A stretch of 14,679 bases of DNA from assembly GCA_041695045.1 (NCBI GenBank), contig JBGFRR010000042.1, positions 1-14,679 on the forward strand, written 5' to 3'. Positions 14,393-14,679 of this stretch are shown here, in pieces. The translations under genes and the position numbers were made by a program. The first letter of the stretch is position 1. Every line of letters begins with the position of its first letter. The notes beneath the pieces were generated by a model, which worked only from the letters and a program-made list of their open reading frames with translations, had not been told where the DNA came from and did no database searches. The DNA is from JBGFRR01 sp041695045. Its GTDB lineage: Bacteria; Bacteroidota; Ignavibacteria; UBA10030.

Positions 14393-14568
14393 CTCAAGTT
14401 GAGCGCACGGCTTTTTTGCATGGGCTGAAGCCCTTGGTGTTTTAAGGGATTCTTTAGTCCCCGACCTGAAAGGTCGGGGCAATAGCCACGTCCTTCAGGA
14501 CGTGGTCAACGATTTTAATCAACAAGTACGGGGGGTTTCAACCCCTTCAAACAAGCGCTCAACTTGAG
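14393..14568. repeat. Small element of clustered palindromes with 14-bp terminal inverted repeats
   Basis: The ends are perfect inverted repeats (CTCAAGTTGAGCGC at 14393-14406 and its complement at 14555-14568), each itself nearly a hairpin. Four more hairpins lie between: GGGCT/AGCCC (14422-14433), CCCCGACCT/AGGTCGGGG (14459-14479), CCACGTCCT/AGGACGTGG (14486-14505) and GGGGTT/AACCCC (14532-14545). A T6 run at 14412-14417 may help terminate the gene on the left. No reading frame is present. It looks like a non-autonomous mobile or REP-cluster element between convergent genes. Confidence 0.65.
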
Positions 14569-14678
14569 GCCTCAACAAAGGCGTTGCCTTTCTTGTTCAT
14601 TGTGATGACATTGATCTCCACACTTTTACAAGCAGTGTAGCAGTCCGTTACTTGATGCTGTTGCTGATGCTCGTACTT
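14559..14678 (-). CDS. Partial reading frame at the right edge, unknown protein (C-terminal end)
   Basis: On the - strand an open frame enters from the window edge and reads 39 codons: KYEHQQQHQVTDCYTACKSV, then EINVITMNKKGNAFVEASS. It stops at TGA 14559-14561. The other two frames on this strand close sooner, and the composition (VEINVITMNKKGNAFVE) looks protein-like. I do not recognise it. Its last three codons lie in the right terminal repeat of the palindrome element, so its end may have been created or altered by that element. It faces the DUF5916 gene end to end. Confidence 0.35.
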   Translation of the reverse strand, partial: KYEHQQQHQVTDCYTACKSVEINVITMNKKGNAFVEASS

Positions 14679-14679
14679 G

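Noticed and set aside
14393..14568. CRISPR-like array
   Set aside because: The hairpins differ in sequence and spacing; there is no repeated direct unit and no spacers.

Overview
The window reads as a chromosomal stretch from a Gram-negative bacterium of moderate GC content. A DUF5916-type outer-membrane barrel protein with an N-terminal CBM9-like domain, a remnant of a second such gene, and frequent short palindromic repeats between genes suggest the FCB group (Bacteroidota, Ignavibacteria or Chlorobi relatives). This placement is an inference from gene families only; no rRNA, tRNA or marker gene is present.

Left half (1-7022), read leftward except for a remnant at the edge. Positions 60-176 on the + strand look like the broken 3' end of a DUF5916 gene. 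Next, on the - strand, come a 972-residue class III nucleotide cyclase (cyclase, TPR/coiled coil, one membrane helix, TolB-like domain, TPRs), an alpha-glucan phosphorylase (glgP), and a subtilisin-like protease. The protease ends at a clear hairpin terminator. Its 5' end appears frameshifted: a strong ribosome binding site and ATG at 6970 lie out of frame with the protease body.

Middle (7022-10600). A 49-bp twin-hairpin repeat supplies the stop codon of copA. copZ and copA form a two-gene copper export operon (- strand; copZ first). Upstream lies a compact type II toxin-antitoxin pair (ParE/RelE-like toxin, 59-residue antitoxin, 7-bp overlap) with a plausible promoter of its own.

Right half (10600-14679), read rightward. 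A promoter and ribosome binding site drive a PAS-domain gene that is cut after about 119 residues by an IS256-family insertion sequence (about 1.31 kb, one intact transposase). The sequence beyond the IS is not the rest of the PAS gene but the last 53 codons of another, unidentified gene. No target duplication is visible, so the IS seems to sit at a deletion or rearrangement junction. That orphan 3' end overlaps the start of a 650-residue secreted CBM9/DUF5916 outer-membrane protein. After it lies a 176-bp element with perfect 14-bp terminal inverted repeats enclosing four hairpins, placed exactly between two convergent reading frames; the right one runs off the window edge.

The genes do not form one pathway. 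The regions that most merit a second look are the IS junction, the palindrome cluster at 14393-14568, the frameshifted protease and the composite cyclase.
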